Positions 34,738 to 46,836 are shown, counted from the stretch's first letter. The stretch: DNA of 64,000 bases from Tetragonia tetragonoides (GCA_038025085.1 CM076144.1:33819501-33883500); one strand, 5' to 3'. Made by a program: numbers and translations. The notes: generated from the letters alone by a model not told the origin.

Positions 34738-35980
34738 CAGGGCCGTCTCTGATATTTTGGAGGCCCTGTGCTAAAATTAAAATTAGGCCCTCGTCTAAAA
34801 TGTGACCACACATTAAAGACAACCAATACTTACTTTTTTTTAGGGGAAACCAGTATTTTACTTAGTTGTACTCTCTCTTAACAATATAAATTTGTTAAGT
34901 CCGATAATTAAACAAAATTCCTAAATCATACAGCTAAGGAGTATATATATATCATATTGCACAAACCAAAACATACAAAATAGGTAGGTGTCAAATATGT
35001 TAAGTTTATACAACGAATCAAATCTGGAGTGCAAGTGAGAAAGAAATAGAACTATTGTTGAACCTTTACTATTGAGCACAAAGTATTTCCATCTTTTCTT
35101 AAATATTAGATTTTGAATATTATGCAATCAGTAACTACACATTGAAAATTAATGTAATCATCAACAAGAAAATCAAACTTATATAATCAGTAACTAGAAT
35201 TAGAGAATTATAAAATCAAAAAAATAATATCAAGTTAACCTTAATTAAAAATAAAAATGAAGACATAATGAACATTTACCATTTGCTAAAGGATAATATT
35301 TTTTCTGGGAGAGAGAAAGGTAAAAATTGAAAACAAAAGGACGACAAAGAGAAAAGCTGTTAAACTAAACTACAAAGTTAAAAAGAAAACAAAAAAGGAC
35401 TCTCAAGTCGTTTGGAAAGAGAGAGAAAGACAGGTTGAGAGAGAGAGAGAGAGGGCCCCATGGGGAAGGCGTATAACATGTCCTTGGACGATGCACAATT
35501 CTATAATTGGCTTTTAGACTTAGGGTCTGTTCTCCCCAACTGAAAAACGTTTATATTTATTACTGAAAATTTATTTTTGTTGAACTTTGCTGAACTTCGT
35601 TAAATTTTGTTGAACTTTATTTAACTTTATTTAGCTTTGTTGAATTTCGTTGAACTTTGTTTATTTTTTTTGAATCTTGTTGATAGTTTGTATATTGGTT
35701 TGTTTAACTTTGTTGAACTTTGTTTAACTTTATTTAACTTTATTTAACTTTGTTGAAGTTTGTTGAAGTTTGCTGAAATAAACAGAAATAAAAAGAAATA
35801 AGTTGGGGAGAACAGACCCTTACTTACTTTTGCTGCTATTCAGTATCTTTTGTTGACCCAATAGTTTAATTTAGGTAATTTTTTGCCCAATACTTTAGGC
35901 TGAGATAGGCCCAAAATTTGCTTATTATTTTGGGGGTCCTGTGAGGGTGCACTGGCTGCACCTGCTCAGAGACGGACCTG
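34738..35980. mobile_element. Non-autonomous hAT-type element, 1.2 kb
   Basis: The ends CAGGGCCGTCTCTGA and TCAGAGACGGACCTG are inverted. Flanking 8-mers are TATATAGG (34730-34737) and TATATAGT (35981-35988). No transposase. It contains an AG-rich run (35418-35451) and a complete Tourist-type MITE. Confidence 0.82.
35523..35819. mobile_element. Tourist-type (PIF/Harbinger) MITE
   Basis: Perfect 19-bp inverted ends GGGTCTGTTCTCCCCAACT and AGTTGGGGAGAACAGACCC are flanked by TTA on both sides (35520-35522 and 35820-35822). The inside consists of degenerate repeats of TTGAACTTTGT. It is nested in the non-autonomous hAT element. Confidence 0.93.
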
Positions 35981-36107
35981 TATATAGTGTACACAAATTT
36001 TATTTTGCAACTCATCGGAGGACCCATTTTTCAATTTGAGTGTCACTCTTTGTACTTGTCACTATCTTATTCGATCTTGTCGCGCCCACTTTTTATGAAA
36101 AAGCAAG

Positions 36108-36304
36108 CAGGGGCGGACCTAGCAAGGGACTTATGGGGTCCCTTGCAACCATATTTTTTGGGAAAATTCCATATACATTGTATAATTTTCCTTATTTTTG
36201 GTATAAATCCTTTGATTTTGCCTCTTATTGCACCCATAATTAAATTTTTGCACCCTTTTCGGAAAATTTGCACCCATATTCAAACTTTTTTGGGTCCGCC
36301 ACTG
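36108..36304. mobile_element. hAT-type MITE, 197 bp
   Basis: The ends are CAGGGGCGGACCTAGC and TTGGGTCCGCCACTG, with an exact 8-bp duplication AAAGCAAG (36100-36107 and 36305-36312). It overlaps small ORFs that are chance frames. Confidence 0.93.
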
Positions 36305-36351
36305 AAAGCAAGTGACAACATTTTAGTGTAGGTTGTTAACATACACTAGTA

Positions 36352-36713
36352 CTCCCTCCGGTCCACGGAAATCTTGTCGTTTGGAAAATATGACTAATAT
36401 TAAGGAAAACACATTTTAGCACAAAAATTCCAAATTTACCCTTAAAAGAGCACATAAGGCCGTATTAAGAGAGAGAAAATAATATTTTAGTGGGTATTTA
36501 TTGCTTTCCTTGCTTTTGTATTACTTTCCTTACTTTTGTAGCTAGTGGCATGAGAATTTTTTTTTTTTTTATTTCCTTGCACACGGAGGTAAGAAGGTGA
36601 GAGGGGTAAAATAGTAAATAGTGCTTAAATACATTACCAAATAAGAAAATGTAAAGATTTCCATGGTCCAAACATAACTGAAAAGCGTAAAGATTTTCGT
36701 GGACTGGAGGGAG
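36352..36713. mobile_element. Stowaway-type MITE, 362 bp
   Basis: The ends CTCCCTCCGGTCCACGGAAA and TTTTCGTGGACTGGAGGGAG are inverted. TA duplications are at 36350-36351 and 36714-36715. Non-coding. Confidence 0.93.
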
Positions 36714-36826
36714 TACTTGTTAACACCCACTTTTGGAAAAGATGTAATACACTGGTACTTGTTAACGTTTTTGCTATCGTTTTTGTGTGTTAATTCTCAT
36801 CCTACAAAAGAATTGTGTACATGTTC

Positions 36827-38303
36827 TGTTGGGTTCCTATGTTTTGATGATCACAAATAAAGTGCCTTTATCATTGTAAACTAACTGTGATGACAGGTTT
36901 ACCTAAGGGTTTAAGAAGTTGAAACACTTGATGCATGATTGCTCATGAAGATGTTTGGATCTTACAAGGAATATAGACTATGTAACTAAGTTAGTATTTG
37001 TTTCATTAGACTTTATGTACTGTGTATGTCAATTCTAGTAAGAGTCTAATTGATCTTGACGTAGGAAACTTGGTTGAATATGGGACAATGTGTACTAGTG
37101 TGTAAGAGTGCACGGCAACAGCCTTGTGAACCCTGTTCTACATGACCATCACTGAGGCTCGAAAGAGCCTAAGGAGAACAACATGTTGGCTATTGTTCCT
37201 TCTAACTTGTTATCTGGACGAGAATTTGCATAATTCATATATATTGGTTCTAGAATATTTTGTGCGTAATCTTATAAAATCTTTGCATAAATATTCTAAC
37301 TTATGAAATATAAATTGTTTTGGAAATTAAAATATTGCAAAATTGGTTTTTACAGAAAAGAAAAAGTTTTTTATTTTGAAAAGATATTATCGTGAAAAGT
37401 CTTTTACTTATGGTCCAAGTCTTAGTTGTTTAGGTAAGTTAATTTTCTTCTGAAATATCTCTAATATTTTTTAGAGTTTATATTCTGATAATTTATCTAC
37501 TAGCTGGCCCGTGATCGTTTTTGTTAAAAACATTGGATGAATTTCCATCTAGGATCGTCTCAGTGAAGCTATTTTAGTTGAACTCAGACTTTATTATATC
37601 TTTTGGATATTTTATCTTTTATCTTATGAACTAATATTAACCTAGAACGACTGAGCCTATACGCCTGCCTATATAAGGCTCTGTGTAGCTTCGGTCAACC
37701 TCATGCTTTGTGTGCATATTTGAGTTTTCAAAATCATATTTGCAAAGCATTCATCTCGTCCATCCAGATTCGTCCATGTGCTTTCATAAGAAGAACCTTG
37801 AACCATGTTCCCTGTTTTGGTAAGTTTGAGTCTTACTTAGATTGGTCATTGAACAATAGGTTTTATTGTAGTCTTATTGTGCTTAGTTGAAGCGTGTTAT
37901 AGGACAAATTATTTCTGGAGATCTGTAATTTCTAGCTTAGTAACAAGCGTAGAGGGTCACTCTGAGTTAGCGTGTAACTTTGAGGGTTCACAACATACTT
38001 TATCTTAATGTGTTCGGTGTTAAGGATACTTCTGTGTATCCTTGTTTTGGCTCAGGTTATAAGTGAAGTAGTGTGACAAAATCACAAGTGTTAGGTCATG
38101 GTTTTTACTCCTATTCGAGCCTAGGAAGTTTTCCACTTTAAAAAAGCCGTGTGTTATTTATATTTTGTTACTATTGCATTAGTCTTACTGTCACTGCATA
38201 AGGAACAATGTTCAACACCATATCTCATTGTCAAAATAGTTCATCATTCGCAAAAAGAAGTCGTCATTCTATTCACCCCCCTTTAGAGTTACTTAGTGCA
38301 CCC
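36827..38303 (+). mobile_element. Copia LTR, SIRE/Maximus-like (same family as 18095)
   Basis: It starts TGTTGGGTTCCTATGTTTTG and runs through AATATTGCAAAATTGG, the ACGACTGAGCC region and the end ATTCACCCCCCTTTAGAG. The last bases (AGTGCACCC) differ from the solo copy's CTCTTCA end, and the Tork LTR begins immediately. I found no target duplication, so the right end may have been cut. The ORF at 37708-37890 is not supported. Confidence 0.8.
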
Positions 38304-38565
38304 TGTTAAGTTCGTTACCCAATTCAACCAAAATCACCAACCCAATAATCACAAACAAAAAACCAAAAATAACAGTAAAAATAATCAACACAAGATATAA
38401 CGTGGAAAAGTCAATCGGGTAAAAACCACGGGCCAAACCGACTATCGCATCCACTAATAACCAAATAGTGATTTCAAAGTTTTTCCTTTTTTCCTTTTCT
38501 GTTTTTATGTGCTGAAATAAATAATTAAATCACTAAATAATATACTTGGAGCTGGAACTCCAACA
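38304..38565 (-). repeat. Tork-type Copia LTR, 262 bp
   Basis: On the minus strand it starts TGTTGGAGTTCCAGCTCC and ends GAACTTAACA. It includes the phrase AGATATAACGTGGAAAA (plus strand 38394-38410), common in short Copia LTRs of this group. A purine-rich tract on the minus strand (GCTGGAGGGGGAGAT, 38580-38566) sits right before the LTR start as expected for a 3' LTR. Confidence 0.8.
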
Positions 38566-38870
38566 ATCTCCCCCTCCAGCTCAATTTGAAGGAGACCTTC
38601 ATTGCTCTCACAATGATTCAGCTACCATCCCGACGATAATACTACCATCATCATCCGGGAACACCATAGTCAACTCATCAACACACTGAACATTCGTGCT
38701 ACTTTGCACTACTTAGAGACTCTCAAGCTCCCCTGTGTTAGCAACACACTTGACCTGACCACTCACTGGTGAAGGTCTACTCTCTCTAGATACCTCGAGA
38801 AGAATGGACCGGTTCCCCTACCGTTAAACCACTACAACATCATCTAGAAATTGATCACACATTTCTTGGA

Positions 38871-39930
38871 CTAGTGTGTCAACTTGTGGTCATGGGTACC
38901 AACACAACACACTTTCAAGTGTGTCTTGTACAAAGAAAAACATAATTCTCCACGAGAAACAGTCAATGCTCCACTCGTCATCTTCCACTTACCACCACCA
39001 TTTTTGTGTTTATAACCTTCTTGATCAAGGATCTTCGCAAACAACAAATTATGACGCAACTCTGGAACATGACGAACATTCTTCAAAGTCAACTTGTACC
39101 CCGCACTAGTCACAACCTCACTGTTACCAATACCAACTATACTAGCCGTACTCTTTTTTTCCATCTTCATACTACCCAAGTCACCCGCTTTGTGGTTAAA
39201 GAAGAATTCCCTCATTGGAACATTGTGACACGATGCCCCCGTATCAACAATCCACTCATCATTAGAATTACGAACATGTAAGCACTCACTAGTAACACAA
39301 ATTACAGTGACTGTTTCATCATCATCTAATTCCATGACCATAGCTGAGGTGTTCTTGTCATCCAGTTGCTTCTCGTTGTTCTTCAACTCTTGGTCCTCTT
39401 TCCACTTTTGAGATTTCCTCTTTATATCTCCAAGCTTATACACTAATAACATGTCCGTGTCTCCTTATACTCAGACCTAGCTCTAGACTTACTTCGTCCC
39501 CTGTTACCTCTATTTACACTTCTATCCCATTCTGCACAACAAGAGCATGTGATTTATCATCACGCATCTATTTTCTTCCGATTTCTTCATTAAACAAGCT
39601 ACCTTTGATCACATCCAAAGACAACACACCACCAGGAGCTGAATTACTAAGGGACATCCACCAATGTTTCCCAACTGTCTAGAACAGAGCTCAAAAGAAA
39701 AAGTGTCTGCCACTCATCATAAACCACAATTTTTATAACAGTTAACTTATTGAAAATATCTTGAAAATCACTCAAGTGTTCAGACACCAATTTTCCGATC
39801 TCAATTTAAAGTTAACCAACCTCTTAATCAAAGATGCATTATTATGGGCAATCTTCCTCTCATAAAGACCCCATAGTTTTTTTCATAACATATATGGGTT
39901 AGTCTCCTGAGACACATGGTTAAAGATACT
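38871..39930 (-). pseudogene. Copia gag and protease fragment (Tork-type)
   Basis: From 39930 down, the broken frame reads LYERKIAHNNASLIKRLVNF, the Copia gag. Frame 39452-38871 has the protease start WIVDTGASCHN, then TLKNVRHVPELRHNLL and the gag-pre-integrase region. Integrase, RT and RNase H are missing: after 38871 only about 290 bp of non-coding sequence leads to the 3' LTR. Gag is interrupted at about 39930 by the inverted Copia LTR. It is a deletion derivative. Confidence 0.85.
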
Positions 39931-41203
39931 AAAGAGTGCTTTAAGTTACTCTAGAGGGGGAGTGAATAGAGTGACTCCAATTTCTCGTGATTACAAATAC
40001 TTTTGAGACTTAAGAGCAATGGTGAGAACAACGTTGTGGACGTTGTTCCTATGCAGTTTACAGAACACAAAGCAAAGGACTGAAAGTAAATAACACAATG
40101 CTTTTTCACGTGGAAAGCCTCCTAGGTTCAATAGGAGTAAAAACCACGACCCAGTTACTTGGGATTTTGTCACACTACTTATCTTATAACCAAAGCCAAA
40201 TAGGATACGGTACAGTATCCTAATCACACCACACACCGTTAGTGATGTGTTGCCAATCCTTCCAAGTCACACACTGACCTGAAGGAAACTCTACGCTTGT
40301 TACTAAGCTAGAGCTATTACAAATTACCAGATTGTTTGTCCTATTACACGCTTCTATGCTAAGCAAAATAAGACCACAAAAAACCTATTATGCAATGACC
40401 AATCTAAGTAAGACTCAAACTGACTAGGACAGGGAGCAGGATTCAAGGTTGTTCTTTTGCGAGCATAGGACGTATTTGGTTTGGACGATTTAATACTTTG
40501 CACAAATGGTTTTTAATTCAATAATGCACTCAAAGCTTAACCTTCAACTGAGCCTATCAGGCGCCTTATATAGGCAGACGTTGAAGCTCAGTCCATCTAG
40601 GTTAAATCTTTTCAGAATATAAAAGATAGAATTTCCCAAAAGGTAAGATAGAGTTTAATTAAAGATCAAAGATCTTTCCTTAAACCAACCTAGATGATAA
40701 AAACGTCCAAATGAAATTAAAAGAAAATCTTGGCCAGCTAGGAAATGAATTATCAGAACATCATATCTAAAAGATAATTAGAAATATTCCAAAAGATAAT
40801 TCACTTACCTAAACAATATAAACTTGGCCATTAAGTAAAATACTTTTCCAAGATAATATGTTTTCAAAATAAAATACTTTTCTGTTTAAAACACGATTTT
40901 GCAATATTCAATATTCCAAAATAATTTATATTTCTTCAGAAGAATATTTGTGTGAATATCTAGAGTGATAATACACAAATATTCACAAAAATAATAAATA
41001 CGATATTATGCAAAATTTGTCCAGATACTCAGCTAGAAGGAACAGGGTCCAAAGCGTTGTTCCTCTTAGGTTCCTTCAAGCTTCATTGCTGGTCATAGAG
41101 AACAGAGTTCACAAGGCTGTTCCCCTGTACTCATAGACGCATGCACTCAGTCCTACACAACCTTGTTCCCTTGTCTTGATCAACTTAGACTCTTGCTAAC
41201 TAG
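39931..41203 (-). mobile_element. Copia LTR, SIRE/Maximus-like, inverted copy, cut by element C
   Basis: The minus strand matches the solo LTR at 18095: CTAGTTAGCAAGAGTCTAA near its start and CTCCCCCTCTAGAG at its end. Its first ~200 bp are missing because Tat element C starts at 41204 inside the ACTAG site. At the left it sits in the Tork gag, so it was probably a solo LTR inserted there. Confidence 0.82.
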
Positions 41204-42720
41204 TGTAGACACCAAAAATTGTGTCTAGATAAGTCCCAATAAAAACCCGATGATGAAAGGATTGGATTTTGCTCGAATTTGGATTGCGAGAATAATTGTT
41301 GTGATGATTAGCCCTGTTCATTTGAATTAACTAGTGGAAGCCTTTTGTACAGATGATCCAAACCAGTTGGACTCAATTCAATTGGAGTCTAAAACTGAGA
41401 GATAGGCCTCTTTGAACCTAAGGGCCCGAAACGGAACCCAAACCCATGAGTCAACCCTTGGTCAAACAAGGGAACTCAGCCAATCTCGCGTGGACCCCCT
41501 CGGAGAAACCTCCCCCGATTAGAAAAGCAGTCAGGCGTCTATGCAGGCATGCCATTCCAGGTCCAAGCGGCCACGCTTGAGTTCAAGCGGTGGCCGCTAG
41601 GACAAGCGGCTATGCCGTTAGGCCAAGCGGCTTGACCGCTTGTCCTGCCGGCTCAGCCGCGCAGCCTAGCTACATGGCCGCCTGGACCTTTCTTCGCGGA
41701 CAGCAAATTTGAGGCCCATTTGATTTCCGTGCCAACCTTTGGAAGCTCCCCCTTTTCTATATAAACAAACCTTAGGGTTCAGTTGAAGAGCTTGGTCTTT
41801 TGGTTGGCAGTTAGAGAGAAAAGATTGGCCCCTAAAGTTGATTCACTCACATTAAACTAAAAATTCTGATTCTACTCCTTCCTTAGGTTAGCCCTAGCAC
41901 CACAAAATAAACCTTCATACTTCATCAAGAGCAAGAATTCAAGCATAACAACCCAATAAGTTCATTGTGAGCATCCAGGTAATCCAACCTGAGGGTTTTC
42001 AATAAATTTTATATTGCTTGTTATTACTAACGAATTTGGTTTATGTGATATGTACATGCATGGCGCGTTCTGAGCAAAAGGGCTTGTATTAAGCCTAACG
42101 AATGGATGAATGAATGCATATTTTGTTATTTATTGCTTTTGATATTAAACTATGCTTTGTTTTGTGAATTGGTGGATGAATTACTTGTTTGCCTTCTAAC
42201 TCGCAGGTTTTAGCATATTTATCGTTTTCCAGCAATAAAAGCATGTAATTTGATAGGTTTTTAAAAGTGGCCATAATAATAATGTTTGTTCAACCCATTA
42301 GTTTAAACTAGGAATTTGGACAAATTGAACCTTGCTTGGAACCGTAGCATTAATAATTGCATTGAATTGATTAGTAAAGGCCATTGGTTTCAACGGGTGA
42401 GTTGGGTGCCTAACACTGTCCTAGCTCGTACTCACGCTTCCGAACTCATTTATGAAATCAATTTCCCCAATAGGAATTGGGGTGCACATGAATTGAGTTG
42501 ACGTCTTTCTAGACTATCGACTTGACTCCAAGGGTTCCAAATTTCTTTAAAATTTGGTGGCGACTTCAAACAATCTTAATCATGTCCTTAGTTAGAAAGG
42601 AAAATCTTCATGTACATTAACACTCAAAAATTCATGATACCCAAACACCACGCTCTCCCAGGCTATCCAGCCGGCCGCCCGGAAATAAGGAAAGAGGGGA
42701 GAAAAATTCGGTAGCCTACA
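41204..42720 (+). repeat. 5' LTR of element C
   Basis: It begins TGTAGACACC and ends GTAGCCTACA. A GC-rich block of AGCGGC-type motifs (about 41560-41700) precedes a TATA box. The part after 42000 resembles the D LTR (GGCGCGTTC and GGTGGCGACTTCA-like phrases). The ORFs 42316-42501 and 42663-42857 are chance frames. Confidence 0.9.
41758..41764 (+). promoter_or_regulatory. TATA box of element C LTR
   Basis: TATATAA, about 60 bp downstream of the GC-rich block and followed by a leader, as in the D LTR. Confidence 0.55.
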
Positions 42721-42721
42721 G

Positions 42722-42740
42722 TGGCGACTTCACTGGGGAC
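42722..42740 (+). other. Primer-binding site of element C
   Basis: TGGCGACTTCACTGGGGAC, one base after the LTR end. It is the site used by Tat/Ogre-type elements, I believe for a tRNA-Arg; I could not check the tRNA match. Element D has the identical site. Confidence 0.8.
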
Positions 42741-43466
42741 ATGATTAAGATGGTGTAACTTGAAAATCGATTCAATGCTATTATTTTTGCTTGGTTCACT
42801 ACCTTGGGTGTTCTTATTTTTTGTTTTGTGACTTGTCATTAATCTATTAAATTGCATTCATTGCATTCATGTGCATGCGCTTGCGCGACTTCCGAGCTTG
42901 TTTTTACAAGTTCAAACTAGTTTCTTAGCCAGTGGAGTGTGGTGAAGTGCCTTGGTGACAATCCACTCGATTCTTCTTTGCCAAGAAACATGGATCCCCC
43001 CAACCCATGTACCTTCCTACGCATTCGTCCACTCGACGAGTAGGATAACAAGGATGCATCACATTGTCGCGCATTCCGCGGATTGTTGTACATTCTTGAT
43101 CATGACTACCTTTTGACCAAAACCCTTAAGCCTACCCCATTTCAAGAACTAGAACCAATGTTTAAGGTTGAAACTCAGTCCCATGTCCATGTTAGATTTT
43201 CATGATCATGTCATTTGCGCTGTTGTGCTGTTTGCCCATATGTGAACGCAATCTTTGCGTAGTCGTTTTGGTCATCATAGAATATTAGGTTAGACCCCAA
43301 TTAGGATCGTTTCCTTTTTGAGTCTAGATTTTGTCTTAAAATTGAGTCTAGAATATTTTATTTTTAGGAAACAATATCCCCGAATGTTTTATATGATGCT
43401 TGTTACCTTAGGAAAGATTTAATGTTTTATTCTTTCCCATAATTTAGGCCGTGAGTTTTACTCAAA

Positions 43467-44030
43467 TATCTCGACAATATCTCTCCCCTCTCCTTTTAGT
43501 CAAGAGTATAATATCTTTTTAATTTATCCCATATTGAGTCGAGATAATATCTCTCCCCTCTCCTTTTAGTCAAGAGTATAATATCTTTTTAATTTATCCC
43601 ATATTGAGTCGAGATAATATCTCTCCCCTCTCCTTTTAGTCAAGAGTATAATATTTTTTTATTTTATCCCATATTGAGTCCAGATAATATCTCTCCCCTC
43701 TTCTTTTAGTCAAGAGTATATTATCTTTATATTTTTCCCATATTGAGTCGAGACAATATCTCTCCCCTCTCCTTTTAGTCAAGAGTATAATATATTTTTA
43801 TTTTATCCCATATTGAGTCGAGATAATATCTCTCCCCTCTCTTTTTAGTCAAGAGTATAATATCTTTTGCATTATCTCATATTGGGTCGAGATAATATCT
43901 CTCCCCTCTCCTTTTAGTCAAGAGTATAATATTTTTTTATTTATCCCATATTGAGTCGAGATAATATCTCTCCCCTCCTTTTAGTCAAGAGTATAATATC
44001 TTTTATTTTATCCCGAGTCAAGATTTTTTT
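43467..44030 (+). repeat. Minisatellite, about 8 units of 70 bp, in the leader of C
   Basis: Each unit reads like TCGAGATAATATCTCTCCCC, then TCCTTTTAGTCAAGAGTATA and ATATC, then T-rich sequence and CCCATATTGAG. Copies of AGTCAAGAGTATA recur every 68-71 bp from about 43498 to 43985. It lies between the primer-binding site and gag. Element D has only two related units (about 49931-50010). Confidence 0.93.
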
Positions 44031-44122
44031 ACCTAAACCCGTTACTTAGTCCCCAAGGGTAACTATGTTGATATAATATTCTGGATAAAGACTTCCCACT
44101 TTTGTTTTAAAACTTTTCTTTT

Positions 44123-45460
44123 GTGGAACTTGTTAGTCTTTCCTTTTCTAATTCTTATCCGCTGTCCAAGATTGGGAAGAAAACAGTCGATTCGAAAAGT
44201 TGGGAGCGCGATCATAGTAATCAACGTCTAGTTAGGAAGCTTGTGTTGGAGTCTCCCCCTTCGAGCAAAGCTAGGTCTGACACAGTATTTGTTACTCCCC
44301 CTCCATATTGGCCACCTGGTTCTAAGTTGACCGAAATGGCCGAAGGTGACATGCCACCTCCACCACCTAAGACTACCGATGAAATGTTGACTGAAATGAT
44401 GACAATTGCTGGAAACTATGGGAAACAGTGTGACATGGATAGAGAGCAAGGTTAAGGAAACTGACCCTTTTAACCAAGACGACCCTCCACCTCGAGAGGA
44501 AAAGGTGGAAGCGCCAAGTGCCCAAATTAAAAACCTTGAGTTGGCTATGACTCAAAACAAGATCGTAAGTGATTACATGATCAATGCTAAAGGATATTCC
44601 TCTTACATCAAGGGAAAACTCCCACAGAAATTCTCAATGCCTGAAGTCCCTATCTTCATAGGGACCGATGATCCAAATGATCACATAAGGGCTTTGATCC
44701 TGACCTCTATATTCACCTTTTCTCACAAAACTTGGAGACAACTGTTAGGGCATGGTTCTTCAAGCTTGAGCCCAGTCAGATTCAGGAATGAAACAAGGTG
44801 TCTAGTTTGTTCCTCACTAGGTACGCCGATAACGTCATCCAACCAACTACCATGAGAGAGTTGGAAGTAATAAAGCAAGATGAAAATGAAAGCTTCACTG
44901 ACTTTGTTAAGAAATGGAGAACTAAAGTGGCCGAAATGCTTGACCGTCCATCCGAGGAAGAGAAAATTTGGAAACTCATCAAGAATTTACAAGCTCCTTA
45001 CTTGAATCCTCTCAAATATCAAGCAATTACTTCATACACACAACTCAATAGTGTGGGATTGCTCATAAAGGACGACCAATCACTTAAAAAGGAGAAAGGC
45101 AAAGACTTCTTCAACAAAAGCACTTATAACTCGAACTACAAGAATTTTTATTTTTATTTTTTTGACAAGGTTAATGAAGTTAATGTTGTCTATGACAAAC
45201 CGCAAAGGCAATATACCCCATTGGGCATGACTTATGCTAAAGCTTTGGAAAAGCTCGTCAAGAATGACTATCTCAACGTCATGGGCCCCACTCTGGATCC
45301 TGACGTCGAAAGGAGGAGCCCATCATGGAATCCTAATCTTTATTGCAAATTCCATAGAGGAAAAGGACATGACACCGAGAAGTGTTGGACACTCAAAATA
45401 AAATCCAGGATCTTTTTGACAATGGGACTATTACCAAGCCAAAGAATGTTCCCACTCTAA
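44123..45460 (+). pseudogene. Tat gag, element C
   Basis: Three frames (44123-44455, 44406-44855, 44798-45460) aligned with the D gag. Recognisable parts are KIGKKTVDSKSWERDHSNQR, then KFSMPEVPIFIGTDDPNDHI, then FVKKWRTKVAEMLDRPSEEE. A Cys/His motif CKFHRGKGHDTEKC ends it. One-base indels near 44450, 44700 and 45405 break the frame. It encodes the virus-like particle protein of the element. Confidence 0.85.
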
Positions 45461-46758
45461 ACAACAACAGCAATCCTCTATGCGTGGTTTTCGTCATTAC
45501 AAATGAAGAGGAGGAAAATGACCCCTCTCGCCTGATTCTGCCAATTGTGCATTCTATTCCACCATTTAAGCTTGACTCCCTCCACCTAGAGGTAGCTGGA
45601 CTTTGGGAAAGTGATAGTGAGGAAGAAGACACTACCCTCCAGATTTCTAAAGTGTGGTATGATTCTTCCAATGATGAATCTCCGGAAGTTGAGCACTTCA
45701 TGAGGTCGGGAAGGCACTATATACCACCCCTTCTCCAGAATAAGGATCCACTACAAAACACAGCTTCAGTCATATCACAAGTGAAAGACTCTCCACTAGT
45801 CCAAAACAAGGACCAAAACCCTCCAATCGAGGATGATGGCACTATACTACTTAAACAGCTTCAAAAGACTAAGGCTGATATTTCTATTTGGCAACTTTTG
45901 ACTACATCTTAAGTACATGGAATGCCTTACTAAAAGCACTTAACAAACTATGGTTTCCCACGAAGCTACTCCGGATCACTTGGTCAATCTCCTCAAGGAA
46001 ATTCTTTGCAAGCAATTGCATTCACTAGTGAAGACCTTCCACACGAAGGAACTCACCACAATAAGGCACTCTACCTATCTTCCATATGTGAGCCCAATGA
46101 CCCTAATAGACAATGGATCCACTGTCAACGTTTGTCCCCTAAGGACCGCCCAATGACCCTAATAGACAATGGATTCGCTGTCAACGTTTATCCCCTAAGG
46201 ACCGCCCAATGCTTGGGCATAAATGTCAACAATCTCGCGCACGCCGCACAAGGGTTGAGGGCCTGCGACAATTCCAAACGAAATGTCTTAGGCATATTTT
46301 CAGTTAACCTTAACACTGGACCAATTGAGAAAATTGTTCAATTCCATGTCATAGATATTCCAGCTTCATTCAATTTACTCCTAGGACGCCCATGGATCCA
46401 TGGACTAAACGCAATAGCCTCAACATTACACCAAAAGGTAAAAATGATGGTTGGAGGGGTAGTTCTAGAGGTTAGAGCTGATTCTATGATCGCTAGCATT
46501 AAAGACACGCCAGTTCTTAAGGTAGAGCACACTGAACATGACGAAGAATTTTGGGGTTTTATGACTGAAGGCGTTGCCCTACTTGAGCAAGACATAGCTC
46601 CGTTCGCACCATATTCCCATCCAGGAATTAATGCCATACTAAGGAATCATGGGCATTTCCCTGACACTGCTCTAGGCAAAGATGTCTCCAAACCACTTCC
46701 AGTTTGGTCATCCAAAGCCGGGAATAATCTCTTTGGGCTGGGTTATAACCCTACCTAA
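45382..46758 (+). pseudogene. Tat protease region, element C
   Basis: Frame 45382-45912 is an acidic spacer (WESDSEEEDTTLQI, HFMRSGRHYIPP, then LQKTKADISIWQLL). Around 46100 a 56-bp stretch holding the protease active site (TLIDNGS) is duplicated in tandem, shifting the frame. Frame 46006-46758 continues with the second copy (TLIDNGFAVNV), then the conserved FNLLLGRPWIHGLNA and a short GLGYNPT motif. It ends in a TAA. Confidence 0.82.
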
Positions 46759-46836
46759 CAAGAAATACAGGAATCCATTGCTAAAGAAAAAGCGAAGAGA
46801 AGGGCTATTAAGGAAAAAAAAGCCTATGACAACCCC

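Noticed and set aside
39960..40240. 81-residue ORF and others within the Copia LTR copies
   Set aside because: They lie in non-coding LTR sequence, are not shared between copies and have no motif.
43467..44030. Possible CRISPR-like array (regular repeats with spacers)
   Set aside because: The whole 70-bp unit is repeated, with no unique spacers; it is a minisatellite in a plant retroelement leader.
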